Below, piece after piece: positions 10,002-18,111 of a stretch of DNA of 34,363 nucleotides. The notes under the pieces were generated by a model. The model worked only from the letters and a program-made list of their open reading frames with translations, was not told the origin of the DNA and did no database searches. The translations under genes were made by a program, and so were the position numbers. The stretch's first letter is position 1. Each line of letters begins with the position of its first letter. This stretch comes from Bacteroidaceae bacterium (lineage in GTDB: Bacteria; Bacteroidota; Bacteroidia; Bacteroidales; Bacteroidaceae): assembly GCA_017407905.1 (NCBI GenBank), contig JAFQVS010000048.1, forward strand, positions 1 to 34,363. The letters are read 5' to 3'.

Positions 10002-11306
10002 ATGCCCCTCATAACAAAAATATACAACAAACTCCGACGCTTTGCGAAACGCTGCTTTGTAATGTACTACAGACAGATGAGCCGCCATAGAATATCGTGG
10101 TCGCTCATTAAGTTAGTCGATTGCTTCGGCAGCCTACAACTTGCGTCGGCAGCGCTCACCTATCACACACTCTTTGCCATTGTACCTGTGATGGCCCTAA
10201 TGACAGCAATTGCCAAAGGCCTCGGATACGATGAGATATTTTTGGAAATGGTGCGTAATTTTCTGCAAGGACAAGAGGCAATCTCGGACGGCCTTATACA
10301 ATATACCGACAGCTATCTGAGCAACACAAAAGTAACAATGTGGTTGGGTGTCGGAATAGGCCTTGCCCTGCTGCTCTACTCGGTCTTTTCAATATTCCGC
10401 ACGATAGATGCCACGTTCAACATACTGTGGAACGAAAAGCCCCGCAGTTTCCAAAAGCAGCTAAAGACCTTTGCCTTTGTGCTGGTGCTCCCCTTTGCCA
10501 TCATAATGGCCCTTGCCCTATGGTGGAGCCTCTCATCAATATTCAACGACACGATAATCAAGGAGATAAACGTGCTCATCGTATCCGTCTCGACCTATAT
10601 TCTGTTGTTGTTTGCCGCCTATAAGCTAATCCCCAACACTGTGGTCGAGACAAAATACGCAGCCTTCTCGGCCATTGCCTGCGGACTTATCTTTGCGCTT
10701 ATGCAGTACTTCAGCTACTACATAATATCGTCGTTCAACTACCGCAGCATCTACGGCGACCTTGCCAGCCTTATGATTTTTGTGCTGCTGATATATTTCT
10801 CGTGGACAATATGCTTGGCAGGCTCGAAATGGAACTATTTTCTGCAAAATGCCGACCGACAAGAGGACGAAAATGAGTATAAAGCCATAAACAATTACTA
10901 CCACAAATTCCTTTGTATGCTTATAATAGAGCGCATCGAGTCGGTGCACCCCTTTTCGAGCCATTTTGACAGCGAGACGCTTGCTCTGAATGCTCAAAAG
11001 GAGTATGCCCTGCCTGCCCATCTTACGCAGCACATCATACAGCACCTGCGCCACAAGCGCGTAATATTCGGTGGTAAGGGCGAGACGCTGCACCTGAGCA
11101 AGCGCTACTGCGGACGCACCGTGCGCCAATTGCTTGCCGACCTCGACACCGCCGGACGCAACAGCGACGTAATATCGACACTGAGCGATATTCACAACAA
11201 TCCCAATCTTGCGGCCCTGTGGCAAGAGATAACAAACAACAGCGACAGCCCCATCCTCGACACCCCCGTGCGCGAGATTTTAGGTAACAAAAAAATTACA
11301 AAATGA
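10002..11306 (+). CDS. YihY/BrkB-family inner-membrane protein with C-terminal extension
   Basis: 434 residues. The N-terminal two thirds (about 30-290) carry the YihY/BrkB (formerly 'RNase BN') pattern: SAALTYHTLFAIVPVMALMTAIAKGLG, then five further hydrophobic segments including YSVFSIFRTIDATFNILW, LVLPFAIIMALALWWSLSSIF, YILLLFAAYKLIPN and a segment ending in the FSWTICLAGSKWNYFL motif. The old ribonuclease assignment for this family is not supported; the role is unknown, with transport proposed. Residues about 310-434 form a soluble, charged tail (YALPAHLTQHIIQHLRHKRVIFGG...) of winged-helix-like look, which the E. coli protein lacks. It follows the efflux operon closely and overlaps the next gene by four bases. 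Confidence 0.9.
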   Translation: MPLITKIYNKLRRFAKRCFVMYYRQMSRHRISWSLIKLVDCFGSLQLASAALTYHTLFAIVPVMALMTAIAKGLGYDEIFLEMVRNFLQGQEAISDGLIQYTDSYLSNTKVTMWLGVGIGLALLLYSVFSIFRTIDATFNILWNEKPRSFQKQLKTFAFVLVLPFAIIMALALWWSLSSIFNDTIIKEINVLIVSVSTYILLLFAAYKLIPNTVVETKYAAFSAIACGLIFALMQYFSYYIISSFNYRSIYGDLASLMIFVLLIYFSWTICLAGSKWNYFLQNADRQEDENEYKAINNYYHKFLCMLIIERIESVHPFSSHFDSETLALNAQKEYALPAHLTQHIIQHLRHKRVIFGGKGETLHLSKRYCGRTVRQLLADLDTAGRNSDVISTLSDIHNNPNLAALWQEITNNSDSPILDTPVREILGNKKITK

Positions 11307-12298
11307 CCGAACAAGAGAGATACACCGCCTCCCCCGACCGATACAACAACAGCGAGACAATGTACCGCCGTTGCGGCCGCAGCGGCATACTGCTGCCCAA
11401 AGTGAGCTTGGGACTGTGGCATAATTTCGGCGCCGACGACCCGTTGGAGCGTAGCCGCAGCATACTGCACAGTGCATTTGACAACGGCGTAACACATTTC
11501 GACCTTGCCAACAACTACGGCCCGCCCTATGGCACGGCCGAGGAGACCTTCGGCAAGATAATGGAGCGCGATTTTCGCACCTACCGCGACGAAATGTTCA
11601 TCAGCACAAAGGCCGGCTACGATATGTGGCAGGGCCCCTACGGCAATTGGGGCTCGCGCAAATACCTCATCGCCAGCCTCGACCAGAGCCTCAGGCGTAT
11701 GAAGATAGACTACGTTGACCTCTTCTACAGCCACCGTTACGACCCTCATACGCCGCTCGAAGAGACATTGCAGGCAATTGTCGATATTGTGCGCGCGGGT
11801 AAGGCCCTTTACGCAGGAATATCCCGCTGGCCCCTCGAAGCGCTCAAATTTGCCTACGACTATCTGAGCGAGCGCGACGTTCCCCTGCTCATCTATCAAG
11901 GTCGCCTCAATCTGATTGACCGCGCCCCGCACGACGAGGGAATATTGGACTTTTGCCACAGCCGCGGAGTGGGCTTTATCTCATTCTCGCCCCTTGCGCA
12001 GGGGCTGCTCACCGAGCGCTATCTGCACGACGTCCCCGAAGGCTCGCGTATGTCGCGCGGCCGCACCCTCACTCCCGAGCGTCTGACACCCGAGCTGTTA
12101 GAGTATCTGCACACCCTCAAGAGCATTGCCGATGGTCGAGGCGAGAATATGGCACAAACAGCCCTCGCGTGGATACTCGCACAAAGAGGCGTTACCTCGA
12201 CCCTTGTGGGCGCAAGCTCGGTGGCTCAACTGATGCGCAATCTAAGTTGCATAAACGCGTCGCCCTTCAGCGACGAGCAGTTGCGCCTGCTGAAATAA
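11303..12298 (+). CDS. aldo/keto reductase (YghZ / L-glyceraldehyde-3-phosphate reductase type)
   Basis: 331 residues. NADPH-dependent reductase of the AKR superfamily. The catalytic tetrad is intact: D67 and Y72 (FDLANNYG), K103 (STKAGYD) and H144 (YSHRYD). The family-specific stretches YRRCGRSGILLPKVSLGLWHNFG, NYGPPYGTAEETFG and AGYDMWQGPYGNWGSRKYL place it with the AKR14/YghZ branch, which reduces L-glyceraldehyde 3-phosphate and methylglyoxal-like aldehydes. Cofactor-binding sequence is seen at the C-terminus (LAWILAQRGVTSTLVGASSVAQLMRNL). It is translationally coupled to the YihY gene (ATGA overlap) and ends in a strong terminator. The true substrate here is unknown. Confidence 0.93.
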   Translation: MTEQERYTASPDRYNNSETMYRRCGRSGILLPKVSLGLWHNFGADDPLERSRSILHSAFDNGVTHFDLANNYGPPYGTAEETFGKIMERDFRTYRDEMFISTKAGYDMWQGPYGNWGSRKYLIASLDQSLRRMKIDYVDLFYSHRYDPHTPLEETLQAIVDIVRAGKALYAGISRWPLEALKFAYDYLSERDVPLLIYQGRLNLIDRAPHDEGILDFCHSRGVGFISFSPLAQGLLTERYLHDVPEGSRMSRGRTLTPERLTPELLEYLHTLKSIADGRGENMAQTALAWILAQRGVTSTLVGASSVAQLMRNLSCINASPFSDEQLRLLK

Positions 12299-12302
12299 AC
12301 AA

Positions 12303-12357
12303 AAGCCCTCTCCCCTACCACCGCCCGTTCGGGCCATAGAGGGAGAGGGCTTCTTTA
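12303..12357 (+). terminator. rho-independent terminator after the aldo/keto reductase gene
   Basis: AAGCCCTCTCCC pairs with GGGAGAGGGCTT, with an inner GCCCG/CGGGC stem in the loop, followed by TTCTTTA. It starts five bases after the stop codon. Confidence 0.85.
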
Positions 12358-12475
12358 GGCTCAGTAGCAAAAAGGTGTGGTCGAGATATTACCTTTTGCA
12401 CGTATTATATGCTGCTGTTCTTGAAAATTAGAAATAGATTATTGATTCTTGTTCACAGTAAATTTCTACTGAGCC
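12358..12475 (+). repeat. short element with terminal inverted repeats (partial copy 2 of the dispersed repeat)
   Basis: The 30 bases at 12358-12387 (GGCTCAGTAGCAAAAAGG...) match the start of the dispersed repeat at 122-245 (minus) and 12653-12775. The perfect reverse complement of its first ten bases, CTACTGAGCC, occurs at 12466-12475, so the 118-bp block is bounded by 10-bp inverted repeats like a miniature transposable element. The inside differs from the other copies and contains no gene. Confidence 0.6.
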
Positions 12476-12501
12476 ATAATATTGTTTTTGATGCACAATC
12501 G

Positions 12502-12631
12502 AACTCCTCAGCCGCTACGCGCCAGCTCCTCTTTGTCGAAAGAGGAGCGGTAATAACGCTTTTTTAAACTCACACAAAAAACCGCTCCTCTTTTTTGTAA
12601 TAAAGAGGAGCTCCCGAGAGGGTGAGGAGTT
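12502..12631. repeat. large imperfect palindrome
   Basis: Outer arms AACTCCTCA and TGAGGAGTT, middle arms AGCTCCTCTTT and AAAGAGGAGCT, and inner arms AGAGGAGCGG and CCGCTCCTCT fold the 130 bases into a long hairpin with interruptions. It lies between two copies of the dispersed repeat and encodes nothing recognisable. It could be a REP-like unit or the remnant of a mobile element. Confidence 0.65.
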
Positions 12632-12652
12632 AAAAATAACCACAAATACTAC

Positions 12653-12775
12653 GGCTCAGTAGCAAAAAGGTGTGGTCGAGATTACTCTATTTATCACCCT
12701 CTCGGAATACTTATGCGGCTATTCTCTCTTTCATTTTATACTTTAGGACTTACTTTTTTTCGGAAAAAAGTAAGC
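12653..12775 (+). repeat. dispersed repeat, copy 3
   Basis: Near full-length match to 122-245 in inverted orientation. It starts GGCTCAGTAGCAAAAAGG and ends in a hairpin (CTTACTTTTTTT / AAAAAAGTAAG). Mismatches between copies are scattered and include small length changes, so a coding role is unlikely. Confidence 0.8.
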
Positions 12776-12801
12776 CCATTACACGCGCCGTGCGCAGAGC
12801 A

Positions 12802-12842
12802 CAAAAAAAAGTCAGGCAGCAACAAAAAGTTACTGCCTGACT
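12802..12842 (-). terminator. rho-independent terminator of the SRP RNA gene
   Basis: On the minus strand AGTCAGGCAGTAAC and GTTGCTGCCTGACT form a 14-bp stem with a TTTTT loop (12810-12842; one G-T pair excepted it is perfect), followed by eight T. It begins six bases after the closing stem of the SRP RNA. Confidence 0.88.
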
Positions 12843-12848
12843 ATGGGT

Positions 12849-12944
12849 GGGTAAGCTACCTACATCGCGCCGCTACAACCGACTACCTTTGCTGCGGTCA
12901 AGCCCTGGAGGATTTGTCAGGAGCTGGCCGTATAGGACTTACCC
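12849..12944 (-). ncRNA. ffs: signal recognition particle RNA (4.5S, small bacterial type)
   Basis: Read on the minus strand the 96 bases fold into one long hairpin: GGGTAAG at the 5' end pairs with CTTACCC at the 3' end, then CCTA with TAGG, then several shorter helices. At the tip is the domain IV signature that binds Ffh: CAGG on the 5' side (12903-12906) and AGCA on the 3' side, around a short apical stem-loop. The 3' arm GCGCGATGTAGGTAGC resembles GGGATGTAGCTGGC of the E. coli RNA. The apical loop reads TTGA-like rather than the usual GGAA. A strong terminator follows directly. Mature ends are inferred from the closing helix and may be a few bases longer. Confidence 0.8.
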
Positions 12945-12975
12945 ATATTACAACATTTTGTAAAGTTTCATTTTA

Positions 12976-13106
12976 AAGAACGCTTTTCCCAATCAAAGTA
13001 TGCTCATCCCTAATCTTGCCAATTGAAGAGCACCCATTCTAACTAAGAACGCTTTTCCCAGCAGAAAAAGCCCCTTCCAAATAAAGCCCCTTCCTAATTA
13101 AGAACA
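12976..13106 (-). repeat. short interspersed repeats in the leader of the SRP RNA gene
   Basis: On the plus strand AAGAACGCTTTTCCCA occurs at 12976-12991 (with one extra A-phase offset) and 13045-13060; AAAGCCCCTTCC at 13067-13078 and 13083-13094; and CTAAYTAAGAAC twice, near 13039-13050 and 13095-13105. There is no plausible gene in 12945-13410; the rest (13140-13330) is A+C- and A+T-rich filler plus promoter elements. Confidence 0.55.
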
Positions 13107-13131
13107 AGCCCCCCGATGGAATTTTGCGATG

Positions 13132-13162
13132 CAAAGATAATAAAAAAAACACAACCCACAAA
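13132..13162 (-). promoter_or_regulatory. Bacteroidota-type promoter reading toward the SRP RNA gene
   Basis: Minus strand: TTTG (13162-13159), 19 bases, TATCTTTG (13139-13132), a full match to the Bacteroidota consensus. The first recognisable product downstream is the SRP RNA about 180 bases away, which implies a long leader trimmed during maturation, or a separate short transcript. Confidence 0.6.
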
Positions 13163-13327
13163 AAAAGAAACACAAAAAAACACCCATCCACACACAAACA
13201 ACAAAAAAAGCAACAAAAAACACCCCACACAAAAGAAAAGATGAAAAAAAGTCATAAAACAATGCCAAATTTAGAATAATTAAAACTTTGGCACACTTTT
13301 TGTAAGAAATCTTATGTAAAAAAATTC

Positions 13328-13357
13328 TTTCGGTAGCACAAGTAAGTATTATCTTCG
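13328..13357 (+). promoter_or_regulatory. candidate clpC promoter
   Basis: TTTCG at 13328-13332 and TATCTTCG at 13350-13357 resemble -33 and -7 boxes, with a somewhat short 17-base spacer. The start codon is about 54 bases beyond the -7 box. Confidence 0.4.
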
Positions 13358-13410
13358 CACCGAAAAACAAACGAATATTCACACAAGGATTGATTGAGGA
13401 GAAAGAATTT

Positions 13411-15948
13411 ATGAACAATGAATTTTCGCAAAAAATAACCGAGATAGTCTCGCTAAGTAAAATCGAAGCCACACGACTGCACAGCAGCCAAGTAAGCCCC
13501 GAGCACCTACTGCTTGGGATAATGCGCCGTAGCGAAGAAAAAACACGTAAAATCTTCGACACACTAAATGTCGATATGGAAAAAATCATCAACGACATTG
13601 AAATAGTCGTAAAAGAGCGAAACAACACCCTCGCCGACAATGCCGCACACGACATTGAAATGAATATGGACGCAGCAAAAGTACTCCGCTTCACCACCCT
13701 CGAAGCACGCAACCTAAAAGAGAGCGCCGAGGCCGAGCACCTACTACTTTTAGGCATCCTAAAAGACGAGAGCAGCCCCGTCTCGGGCATTCTGCGCAGC
13801 AACAACATAACCTACGACCGCGTGCGCGAAGCCATACATAATATAAAAGGAGGAGAAAAGCCCCACAGCGGATTCGGATTCACCGACGACGAAGAAGAAG
13901 ACGAGAAACCACTTCAGAGCAACAATCCCGTCGGCCGAGGGAGCACATTCACAAGCACACAGCAGCCCTCCACCCCCTCGAATGACACCCCCGTGCTCGA
14001 CAACTTCGGCGTAGATATGACAAAAGCCGCAAGCGAAGGTCGCCTCGACCCCGTTGTAGGCCGCGAAAAAGAGATAGAGCGCATATCACAGATACTGAGC
14101 CGCCGCAAAAAGAACAACCCCGTGCTCATAGGCGAGCCCGGCGTTGGAAAATCGGCCCTCGTCGAAGGGCTTGCCCAGCGAATAGTACAGCGCAAGACCT
14201 CGCGCGTACTCTTCGGCAAACGCGTCATTGCCCTCGACCTCACAGCCGTCGTTGCAGGCACAAAATACCGCGGACAATTTGAAGAGCGCCTGCGCTCCAT
14301 CCTCACCGAGCTCGAAAACAACCCCAACATAATCCTCTTCATCGACGAGATACACACAATAATAGGCGCAGGCTCCACCCCCGGCTCAATGGACGCAGCC
14401 AACATACTAAAGCCCGCCCTTGCCCGCGGCGAGCTACAGTGCATAGGCGCCACCACCCTCGACGAGTATCGCAAAAGCATCGAAAAAGACGGAGCCCTCG
14501 AACGACGCTTCCAAAAAGTAATCGTCGAGCCCACCACCCCGGCCGAGACACTGACAATATTGCACAACATAAAAGAGCGCTACGAAGAGCATCACAACGT
14601 AACATACACCGACGAAGCACTCGAAGCGTGTGTCAAATTGACAGAGCGCTACATAACCGACCGCAGCTTCCCCGACAAAGCAATAGACGCAATGGACGAA
14701 GCCGGTTCACGAATGCACATAACCAACATCAGCGTGCCCCGCGAAATTGAAGAGAAAGAGCAGCAGATAGCCATCGCCAAGAAAAACAAAGAAGAGGCAG
14801 CCCGCGCACAACAATTCGAGGTAGCCGCCAACCACCGCGACGAAGAGAAGCGCTACACCGCCGAGCACAAACAAATGATGGAAGAGTGGGAAAAGACCCT
14901 GCGCGACAAGCGTCAGCGCGTCGATAGCGAGGACGTCGCCAACGTCGTCTCAATGATTTCCGGCATCCCCCTGCAACGAATGCAAAGCGACGAGTGGAGC
15001 CGCCTCAAAGGAATGCAGCACGAACTCGGCAGTAAAGTCATAGCCCAAGACAACGCAATAGAAAAGCTATGCAAAGCAATCCGTCGCAGCCGCGTAGGCC
15101 TTCAGAGCCCCACAAAGCCCATCGGCACATTTATGTTCCTCGGGCCCACAGGCGTCGGAAAGACCCTCCTCGCCAAAGAGCTCGCCAAATTTATGTTCGG
15201 CACAGCCGACGCAATGATACGCATTGATATGAGCGAATATATGGAGAAATTCACCGTCTCGCGCCTTGTGGGAGCCCCTCCGGGATACGTAGGCTACGAA
15301 GAGGGCGGACAGCTCACCGAGCGCGTACGCCGTCGCCCCTACTCCATAGTCCTGCTCGACGAGATAGAGAAAGCCCACACCGACGTATTCAATATGCTGC
15401 TGCAAGTAATGGACGAAGGCCGCCTCACCGACAGCTACGGCCGCACCGTTGACTTCCGCAACACAGTCATAATAATGACCTCGAATATCGGTACACGCGA
15501 GCTCAAAGACTTTGGTGCAGGCATAGGATTCGCACGCGAAGAGCGCGCCGCCGGCACACAACACTCACGCGAAGTGATACAAAAAGCACTCAACAAACGC
15601 TTCGCCCCCGAGTTTCTGAACCGCGTCGATGAGATAATCAATTTCGACCAACTGAGCCTCGACGCAATAAAAACCATCGTCGATATTGAGCTATCGGGAT
15701 TAAAGAGCCGCATCAGCGAGATGGGATACACCCTCACCCTCACCGAGAGCGCCAAGAAATTCCTTGCCGAGAAAGGCTACGACCTACAATACGGCGCCCG
15801 CCCATTGAAACGCGCCATCCAGAATTACGTCGAGGACGAAATATCCGAGCTGCTGCTCGACGGCACACTAAGCACAGGCGACACCATCCTTGCCGACCAC
15901 ACCGAGGGCAACAACAAACTAAGCTACACAACAGCCCCCGAAGCATAA
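13411..15948 (+). CDS. clpC: ATP-dependent Clp protease ATP-binding subunit ClpC
   Basis: 845 residues. Hexameric AAA+ unfoldase that feeds proteins to ClpP. Domain order: two Clp-N repeats (about 1-145, with [15 protein letters not shown] and [15 protein letters not shown]), first AAA module with Walker [14 protein letters not shown] at 241 and Walker [15 protein letters not shown], a middle coiled region with a UVR-like [19 protein letters not shown] (about 460-480) that separates ClpC from ClpB, second AAA module with [13 protein letters not shown] at 578 and [10 protein letters not shown], and the C-terminal D2-small domain ([14 protein letters not shown] type, here [17 protein letters not shown]). 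I start at the ATG giving [12 protein letters not shown], preceded by GAGGAGAAAG; an ATG 21 bases earlier is less likely. Single-gene unit ended by a strong hairpin. Confidence 0.95.
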   Translation: MNNEFSQKITEIVSLSKIEATRLHSSQVSPEHLLLGIMRRSEEKTRKIFDTLNVDMEKIINDIEIVVKERNNTLADNAAHDIEMNMDAAKVLRFTTLEARNLKESAEAEHLLLLGILKDESSPVSGILRSNNITYDRVREAIHNIKGGEKPHSGFGFTDDEEEDEKPLQSNNPVGRGSTFTSTQQPSTPSNDTPVLDNFGVDMTKAASEGRLDPVVGREKEIERISQILSRRKKNNPVLIGEPGVGKSALVEGLAQRIVQRKTSRVLFGKRVIALDLTAVVAGTKYRGQFEERLRSILTELENNPNIILFIDEIHTIIGAGSTPGSMDAANILKPALARGELQCIGATTLDEYRKSIEKDGALERRFQKVIVEPTTPAETLTILHNIKERYEEHHNVTYTDEALEACVKLTERYITDRSFPDKAIDAMDEAGSRMHITNISVPREIEEKEQQIAIAKKNKEEAARAQQFEVAANHRDEEKRYTAEHKQMMEEWEKTLRDKRQRVDSEDVANVVSMISGIPLQRMQSDEWSRLKGMQHELGSKVIAQDNAIEKLCKAIRRSRVGLQSPTKPIGTFMFLGPTGVGKTLLAKELAKFMFGTADAMIRIDMSEYMEKFTVSRLVGAPPGYVGYEEGGQLTERVRRRPYSIVLLDEIEKAHTDVFNMLLQVMDEGRLTDSYGRTVDFRNTVIIMTSNIGTRELKDFGAGIGFAREERAAGTQHSREVIQKALNKRFAPEFLNRVDEIINFDQLSLDAIKTIVDIELSGLKSRISEMGYTLTLTESAKKFLAEKGYDLQYGARPLKRAIQNYVEDEISELLLDGTLSTGDTILADHTEGNNKLSYTTAPEA

Positions 15949-15973
15949 AACAAAACAAGCTCGGCCAATAAGC

Positions 15974-16012
15974 AAATTCCCCGCACAACATTTTTATTGT
16001 GCGGGGAATTTT
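15974..16012 (+). terminator. rho-independent terminator after clpC
   Basis: AAATTCCCCGCACAA pairs with TTGTGCGGGGAATTT around a short CATTTTTA loop, followed by TTTT. It starts 25 bases after the stop codon. Confidence 0.88.
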
Positions 16013-16095
16013 ACGAACAAGCATTCCCCACCCCTGCCCAATATTACCAAGAAGGCAGAGAGATAAATAAGCCCACCTCCCAAAAAAGAAAATAG

Positions 16096-16131
16096 AAAAA
16101 AAAGACTGTCGCATTTCACAATGCAACAGTC
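16096..16131 (-). terminator. rho-independent terminator (minus strand)
   Basis: Minus strand: GACTGTTGCATT pairs with AATGCGACAGTC (16131-16104) and is followed by eight T. It lies 185 bases beyond the MFS stop codon and directly ends the candidate small RNA described at 16096-16208. Confidence 0.82.
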
Positions 16132-16208
16132 CCCAATTTACTAAAAAAAACTATATACTATCATAACTGATATTTTCGCACGCCACGCTATTCCCATAGC
16201 CCACGTGC
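16096..16208 (-). ncRNA. candidate small RNA with own promoter and terminator
   Basis: Minus strand, about 105-113 bases. A good Bacteroidota promoter lies just upstream (16213-16242). The 5' part folds as GCACG (16208-16204), an internal bulge, GCTAT, a GGGA loop, ATAGC, and the closing CGTGC (16182-16178), so both helices are perfect. An A+T-rich linker and a strong terminator complete the unit. The frame also contains a 24-codon open reading frame starting ATGAATATATTTGCAATG at about 16224, but its ATG overlaps the -7 box, which argues against translation from this promoter. I do not recognise the family; a 3'-UTR-derived fragment of the MFS transcript is the alternative. Confidence 0.55.
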
Positions 16209-16212
16209 ATTG

Positions 16213-16242
16213 CAAATATATTCATAACTTTCGTAACAACAA
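16213..16242 (-). promoter_or_regulatory. Bacteroidota-type promoter of the candidate small RNA
   Basis: Minus strand: TTG at 16242-16240 (within TTTTG), 19 bases, then TATATTTG at 16220-16213, followed by CA. Both boxes and the spacing fit the consensus, and the predicted start falls at the base of the first hairpin. Confidence 0.6.
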
Positions 16243-16316
16243 AACTTTAACACAAATATTTTAACAAAAACGCATAAAAACGATTCTTTGTGTAAATTTT
16301 ATACATTATTTATTGA

Positions 16317-17570
16317 TTATCGCACACGATGAGCGTTAAAATGCCTCGTTACACAAAAGACAAAAAACAGCAGCGCAACGAACAGCATCAACAGCCCCAC
16401 GGCGAAACAAATTTTAAATCCTCCGGCCGAGAGAGCGCCACCCATAAGCATACCGAATCCAATCCCCACGTCCCATCCCGTCAGATAGGTAGCATTAGCC
16501 GTTGCCCTTCTCGAATTTGGAGCAAGATTCACAAACAGAGTATTAAAAGCCGGGAAGATGGTACCGTAGCCATAGCCCATAAACAGCGCCGAGGCAAAAT
16601 ACAGAACATTGGCAACCTCAACGCTGCGCGCAGCCACAGCGTCCAGCAGCGTCTCGCCCACAACACCAAAGAGCGCAATAAACATTCCCACGCTAATAGT
16701 CTGCGTAATATAGCCCCTATCGACCATTTTACCCGAGTGCAGACGCGAGACAATCAACCCAAAAGCCATAACAGTAAAAAAAAGCCCCGAATTAACCGTC
16801 AGCCCCACCTCCTCGGCATAGACAGCCATATAACTTGTGGTAATTCCGTAGGGAACGGCGATGAGCATCATTGCCACACAAGCCGGAATACCCGAGATAA
16901 GAAAGAAGCGGTCGAGCGAGATAACACTCGTCGATTTTTCCCTCTCCTGAGGCTTTTTCTTGGGCGTTTGCACAGCCATTGCAAGAATAAATCCCAGCAC
17001 CACCGTTGCAAGAGCCACTGCAAAGAGCAAAGTAAAATTATCGGACGAGATAATGAAAAGCCCGGTCATCGGCCCGAAAGCCATTGCCAAATTATTCATA
17101 ACACCGTAGTACCCGAGCCCCTCGCCCCTGCGCGACGATGGCATAATATCAATCACAAGAGTATTCGCCGTGGTTGTAAGCGCCCCGAACGCAAAGCCGT
17201 GAAAGACCCTCAGCACAACAAACGTAACCACCGACGATGCAAAGCCCAAATAACCGATAAAGGCCACCGCAAACAGCAGATACGATATTTCATAAACCCT
17301 TTTACGCGGAAAAATATCGGCCACGCATCCGGCGAAAGGCCTTACGCACAGCACCGCCACCACATAACACGAGAGCAACGCCCCCACCATCTCCTGCCCC
17401 ACTCCCAGCACCTTTACAAGATAAAAAGGAAGCGTCGGCACAAGCAAAAAGAAAGAGAAAGAGGTCAGAAACGACGCAAGGCACACAAGCACATAAGGCA
17501 GCGTCCACAGTCTGTCGCGCCCCTCAAGAGGAGCCGTCCCGCTCTTTTTAGTGTTTAATATCAAGCTCAT
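16317..17570 (-). CDS. major facilitator superfamily transporter
   Basis: 417 residues with about twelve hydrophobic segments in two halves, the usual MFS plan. Motif-A-like sequence is seen after the second helix (AGCVADIFPRKRVYE, with the D and R/K pattern) and a weaker counterpart in the second half (SGKMVDRGYITQ). Other segments: FGALTTTANTLVIDIMPSSRRGEGLGYYGVMNNLAMAFGP, typical of sugar/drug exporters of the family. I start at the ATG giving MSLILNTKKSG, which has GAGGAA about nine bases upstream and overlaps the end of the preceding lipoprotein gene by 23 bases; the ATG 39 bases earlier lies deeper in that gene. The substrate cannot be read from the sequence. Confidence 0.9.
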   Translation of the reverse strand: MSLILNTKKSGTAPLEGRDRLWTLPYVLVCLASFLTSFSFFLLVPTLPFYLVKVLGVGQEMVGALLSCYVVAVLCVRPFAGCVADIFPRKRVYEISYLLFAVAFIGYLGFASSVVTFVVLRVFHGFAFGALTTTANTLVIDIMPSSRRGEGLGYYGVMNNLAMAFGPMTGLFIISSDNFTLLFAVALATVVLGFILAMAVQTPKKKPQEREKSTSVISLDRFFLISGIPACVAMMLIAVPYGITTSYMAVYAEEVGLTVNSGLFFTVMAFGLIVSRLHSGKMVDRGYITQTISVGMFIALFGVVGETLLDAVAARSVEVANVLYFASALFMGYGYGTIFPAFNTLFVNLAPNSRRATANATYLTGWDVGIGFGMLMGGALSAGGFKICFAVGLLMLFVALLFFVFCVTRHFNAHRVR

Positions 17571-18033
17571 CGAATAATTCCTCAACAATTTCCAGCGTCT
17601 CGCCGCCAATCTCTTTAGCCTCGTCGTATAAATCTTCGAGGTCGTCGTCTAAGTCCTTCTCGACATACTCCTGAATTGTTGCACGCAGGCTCTTTCTGTC
17701 GGCCCCCCGCAACGACTGCATCACATCGTCTATTGCCTCGCGAGCCTCGTAGGCAGCATAGAAATAGGCAAATTTTGTCTCGTATCCTGCAAGCAGCAGA
17801 CGCTCGCCGGTGGTCAGTTCCTCTTCAAATTCATTGTACCACTTATCGGAGTAGAGTTTGAATTGCGCCTTTGCCTTTTTCCACTGCACGTCGCCATAAT
17901 CCTTTCTTTCGTCGGCAAGATTATTCATAAACTCCTTATAATCGGCAAGATAAGCCTCTTTGTTTGCGGGAGCGCACGCGCAGAGCATCCACACAAACAG
18001 CATCGGAATAAAAGAAAATTTCTTCATCTTCAT
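17548..18033 (-). CDS. small lipoprotein, DUF6565-like
   Basis: 161 residues. Hydrophobic signal with a lipobox ending in LCAC (Cys20), then a wholly helical, very acidic and tyrosine-rich domain (YLADYKEFMNNLADERKDYG, WKKAKAQFKLYSDKWYNEFEEEL) that resembles the Bacteroidota-specific DUF6565 lipoproteins; function unknown. The ATG at 18033 (MKMKKFSF) follows AGAGAGTAT; the open frame continues upstream into a hairpin, so longer starts are unlikely. It is co-transcribed with the MFS gene, whose start lies inside its 3' end. The C-terminus is strongly acidic (DLDDDLEDLYDEAKEIGGETLEIVEELFDELD). Confidence 0.82.
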   Translation of the reverse strand: MKMKKFSFIPMLFVWMLCACAPANKEAYLADYKEFMNNLADERKDYGDVQWKKAKAQFKLYSDKWYNEFEEELTTGERLLLAGYETKFAYFYAAYEAREAIDDVMQSLRGADRKSLRATIQEYVEKDLDDDLEDLYDEAKEIGGETLEIVEELFDELDIKH

Positions 18034-18070
18034 ATACTCTCTATTTTCTTGATTATCAGACACAAACAAA

Positions 18071-18106
18071 TGTGGTGTATCAAAAAACAATTTTTGATAC
18101 ACCACA
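18071..18106 (-). terminator. hairpin/terminator after tRNA-Lys
   Basis: TGTGGTGTATCAAAAA (18071-18086) and TTTTTGATACACCACA (18091-18106) are perfect inverted arms around a four-base loop, starting six bases after the 3' end of the tRNA. On the minus strand it is followed by TTTGTTTG, so it probably ends the tRNA transcript. Confidence 0.65.
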
Positions 18107-18111
18107 TTTTG

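Noticed and set aside
12845..12950. Plus-strand structured RNA (Bacteroidales-1-like or riboswitch)
   Set aside because: The terminator, the CAGG/AGCA core and the E. coli-like 3' arm all make sense only on the minus strand as SRP RNA.
12713..12976. 87-codon plus-strand open frame
   Set aside because: It runs over a repeat, a terminator and the SRP RNA on the other strand; it has no coding character.
12976..13106. CRISPR-like repeats
   Set aside because: The repeats are short (12-16 bases), unequal in spacing and occur only twice each; there are no cas genes.
13098..13808. 236-codon minus-strand open frame
   Set aside because: Covers the clpC promoter and the 5' part of clpC in antisense; Ser/Phe-rich shadow.
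16329..17558. 409-codon plus-strand open frame
   Set aside because: Antisense to the MFS gene; the product is a low-complexity Lys/Arg/His sequence without domains.
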